Assembly (NCBI RefSeq): GCF_000003815.2
Contig: NC_049995.1
Span: forward strand, 8,657,604-8,721,603
Origin: Branchiostoma floridae
Taxonomy: Eukaryota > Chordata > Leptocardii > Amphioxiformes > Branchiostomatidae
Direction: 5' to 3'
Length of the DNA: 64,000 bases
Shown here: piece by piece, positions 60,782-64,000 of the stretch
Layout: each line of letters starts with the position of its first letter
Position numbering within the stretch: position 1 is the stretch's first letter
Made by a program: the position numbers and the translations under genes
The notes under the pieces: generated by a model
Told to the model about the DNA's origin: nothing
Seen by the model: the letters and a program-made list of their open reading frames with translations, nothing else
Databases searched by the model: none

Positions 60782-63700
60782 ATGTTGTTACCTGTACTTG
60801 CCCTCCTGAGTGTATCCACAACCCTCACTGCGTCAGGTACGTAAGATTACGTCAACTTTGAATATCGTCTTCACAATGGTGAGTTTCATCAGTAGTGTAT
60901 CAGTTTTATGTCAAGATAAACTTAGTTAACGTCAACCCTCATAATTCCGGGGCAGGTTACTTAAAGACTGACACATAAGAAAACAGTGAATTCGCCGACA
61001 TGGTCCTAGTTCGGTATCAGTACTCCTTGAGGTATGCACACTTAAAGTATCCAGGTGTTCAAGACATTCTTCAGTATTAGGCCTTGATAACCAATATTTG
61101 AGATTGACGTTACGTTGTGCAGTGGAATAAAGAAAACTGACTTCATATAACTAAGAATATTTAGATGGGGGGGGGGTGCCCAACTTTCATTTCGCATAAC
61201 GCCAAAATGACTTACGCTAGAGCCACCAAATTCGGTGAGTTTTCCAAACATTTAGTTGGTAACAATTTCACAAAAGTCTGGAAAATTATCCATTTTTTGG
61301 TGCAGCCGTTTGCTGCATTTTTGACGAAAATCGCTAATTTCGGCTCTACCAATGTTAATGTTTGTTTGCTATATTATTGCTATTTTCTTACATATATATA
61401 TAAGATCTTATGTTATCTTAGATATCTTTCATAATTAGATGTGCTGATTTGATGACTTTACAGATAGAGATTAAGACAGACAACGTGATTTTTATTAGTG
61501 ATAGGGTGTGTCTGATTATTTCCGAATTTAAAGCCCATCAATGAGTGAAAACCTCTATGGCAGATGCAGTAAGCGTTTTCACCACAGCGAACTAAGCTTG
61601 AGCAACATTCTCTTATTACAGACTCCGGTAAACCTTGCGGTGATTTCCCTTGGCCGTCGGACGACTACACCGTAAACTGCGACTACGGCTACACCCGCCA
61701 GGGGGCCTCGTACGACGTGGCTCCTCAGGGTCGCTGCCAGGTTAGCCTATATGCCAGATATTGTAATCCATTGGCCTACGTAGCTAGTACAGGCTCTCTA
61801 CGGGGCAGATGGATATTTCTGCCGCCGTGGTTTCGTCTGAACTCGGTAGGATTTTCACGCGGTAGGACTTTGTCCAGTGGGAGCTCGTGGCTGACCAAGC
61901 AAAGCCCTACCGCGTTTGAATTCTACCGAGTTCCAACAACCCAGGTCTTCACATGAGGGTAGTAAATATGCAGTAAAGTAGCCCCCAAGCTATGTAAGCT
62001 GTAAGGATCACCAAAAAGCAGTTCCTCAAGCAATTAGATATCATTTTGGAAACGGTCTGATCTTTCAGACAGCATCCACTACCTTTATTGCGTCAGTGGC
62101 AATGAAGAGATCTAGCTAGAAAAAAACAGTTTCTTGAGTAACGACTTTCAGTTGACGAATCTTCTCACCTGAAAGTTTAACCTTCATCGATGTATGTAAG
62201 GATCATTGTCAGAGTTTTACATCTGTTTTGCAACACTAAGTACTCTATTCTATAAAATACTACTGCTTAGAGATCACAAGGGTCTTCATTCACTGATAAA
62301 CAGGTGGTATACGTGAGACTATGTGTTGCTTTTTGTATACTTGTGAGACTAGGCTAATTTGCATATTTGTGACCGACTACATGCGGCTTTACCAAACAGG
62401 TGCGCTGTCCCGCTGATGCCGAGATGTTGGTGGGACCGCCGGCTGACGGGAACCAGGGTCTGACTGACGGCTTCTACTACTGTAACAGGGTTAACGGTAC
62501 ATGGCTGGGCAGGGAGCCAGTCTGTCTGGGTAAGTTATTTTAACGAGAACCCCACAAAATATAACGCAGAAGTAGTGGCCTGAATTACTGCTATGATAAC
62601 AACTGCGCCGTTGGGGTGTGTAGCCGCGGCGAGCTCTGGAGTCACAAATTTGTGCCAGTGGACAGCGAGGACGTACGTCTTTGCGTTTTACAATTAGGTC
62701 ACGGCGTCTGTTGGTCACCGGGTCCCTTCCGTGCCCCAAAATAGCCCTGTAGCCGCAGGCTGTCCCATGGAACCACTTGACTACGCCAGAAAGTGGAAAA
62801 CAAAAGCAAACCAGTGAAACCACATATACACTTACGTCTTACGTATACATTTCTATTTCTCGTTTGCACAAACAGCCCGGCCCGGTCGGGCCCCGATTTG
62901 GAAATGTGACGATAACCTAAGTTTCTTTCTTGAGAATTGCTATGGAACGGAACAAAAAAGTGCCAATTAACAGGTGTTTTCATACAAAAGCCCAGTTTTG
63001 GTTCAGGTTTGACTGTACTTTCGAGTTCAAGGTCAGATACTGTATGCAAAAGGACCGGCGTGATCTTAGTCCTCAATTTATGGAGTGGTTTTTGGATACA
63101 CTGAAAGTACAAAAACTTTCAACTTAAGTTTGAGTACCATCTTAACATCCCATTGCATATACTAGTACATGTAATTGAAAAGCGCTCCTGTGCAGTATGT
63201 TGTCATATTGAAACCTTGGTTATCTCTCAGGTTTCGACTCGTCTTCAATGTGTTTAAACAGAACTCGAACATAACACGCTGATAATGGATCTAAACTCAT
63301 TACCCACACTTTGTACCCAAATGTACAGGCTTTTACAACAACGTAACCATGGTGACGGACGAGTCCAATGGGATCCGGCTGGTGGGGGGAGCGTCCTATG
63401 GCTGTGTGGAACTGTTCGATAACGTCACACAACAGTGGGGGCCTGTGAGAGGCTGGGTTCTCGATAACTTCGACCCACTAGACGATGCTCAAATGGAGTG
63501 GGCAAACCTCGCTTGTAGAAACCTTCGGTTTCCTGCGGGACTAGCCACAAAGGCGTACCGAAGAAGAGATTGGGTTGAAGACGACATGTGGCCGTTGACA
63601 GAGCAATACGAGCTGTACCCCCTTCAGTACCATTATGAACCCTCCTACCCACCAACGGTACCCAAGTTCGTGGTTTCGAAGTCCCCCGCTCCGCAATGGG

Positions 63701-63817
63701 AAGGCGCGACCCTACATGGCGCCATAGACCGGGTGGTACGAGGACCGTGCCCTGAGGGAGACAGGGACTGTGGTGACACCGCATTCGGGTTGTGCCTGGC
63801 ATGCGAAGGACAACAAG
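60782..63817 (+). CDS. Secreted or receptor-type protein with sushi-like and SRCR-like domains (5' part; runs off the right edge)
   Basis: Four coding exons: 60782-60836, 61622-61740, 62400-62529 and 63329-63817, in consistent phases, about 264 residues so far with no stop. Exon 1 is a signal peptide, MLLPVLALLSVSTTLTAS. Exons 2-3 form a cysteine-containing module (CGDFPW...NCDYGYTRQG...CQVRCP...YYCNRVNGTWLG...VCL) resembling sushi/CCP repeats, with W and Gly before the last Cys. Exon 4 starts an SRCR-type segment (IRLVGGASYGCVELF, QQWGPVRGWVLDNFD, WANLACRNLRF), followed by a Tyr/Pro-rich stretch and a Cys cluster (CPEGDRDCGDTAFGLCLAC). Such mixed SRCR receptors are expanded in amphioxus and thought to act in pathogen recognition or adhesion. 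The ligand is unknown and the C-terminus is not visible. Confidence 0.78.
62004..62194. mobile_element. TACATCGATGAAG-family element, most complete right end
   Basis: The interior GCAGTTCCTCAAGCAATTAG, TTTTGGAAACGGTCTGATC and AGCATCCACTACCTTTATTG is followed by a terminus GTTTAACCTTCATCGATGTA. That terminus is the complement of the left end seen at 25715. It lies in an intron of the SRCR-type gene. Confidence 0.6.
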
Positions 63818-64000
63818 GTACACGTGTGGACCAATCACTGGCGTCTATTTGCTATGTTGCCATAACGTCTTATTAGTATGGGTTTATGTGACAAAACATA
63901 CACGCATTCAAGGAAGTATGGAATTTCAACACTTAAACAATGTCGGGCCAGGCGTTATGTCACATTAAACAGCAGGAAAAGGGACTTACTTATTAGATTA

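Noticed and set aside
62491-63112. 110- and 137-codon minus-strand frames
   Set aside because: They lie in and around an intron of the SRCR-type gene, with no recognisable domain or splice-consistent partner.

Overview
The window reads as chordate nuclear DNA, most likely amphioxus (Branchiostoma). Its genes are split by many short introns with orthodox GT-AG borders. The encoded proteins align closely with vertebrate orthologues (SDHA, BAG3, RUSF1, BLOC1S5, ADAT2). A TRIM gene and an SRCR receptor gene, families strongly expanded in amphioxus, are also present. The non-coding DNA is packed with short inverted-repeat (MITE-like) elements. The species call is inference from these features; no marker gene settles it. 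All exon models were read by eye from splice signals, reading phase and remembered family sequences.

Layout, left to right. (1) 459-5471, minus: N-terminal half of SDHA, cut by the left edge. (2) 5472-7125: divergent intergenic region with a CRE and a heat-shock element. (3) 7126-13635, plus: BAG3, four coding exons. (4) 13636-17875: gene-free, holding a complete 943-bp piggyBac-like MITE with TTAA target duplications. (5) 17876-29429, minus: an unrecognised gene for a protein of about 2,506 residues with about 16 basic RR-x-S/T motifs and one RVSF motif. (6) 30824-42894, plus: RUSF1 in 15 exons. An intronless TRIM-type membrane RING gene lies antisense inside its ninth intron (37377-38720), beside a 100-N assembly gap. 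(7) 44215-46721, minus: BLOC1S5 (Muted). (8) 47161-56503, plus: ADAT2, with two alternative versions of its fifth exon, each preceded by a U12-type branch-point-like motif. (9) 56504-60781: gene-free, with one strong hairpin. (10) 60782 to the right edge, plus: a secreted or receptor-type gene with a sushi-like region followed by an SRCR-like domain.

Organisation. Six of the genes form three head-to-head pairs (SDHA/BAG3, the unrecognised gene/RUSF1, BLOC1S5/ADAT2). Several start codons sit inside an AANATGGC (YY1-like) context. The genes serve unrelated jobs (respiratory chain, chaperone-assisted proteostasis, probable chromatin or cell-cycle biology, organelle biogenesis, tRNA editing, innate recognition), so the arrangement looks like ordinary housekeeping clustering rather than a pathway.

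The observations I would check first are the duplicated ADAT2 exon with its unusual minor-spliceosome-like borders, the large RR-x-S repeat protein, the nested intronless TRIM gene, and the nested MITE insertions that give relative ages for several repeat families.
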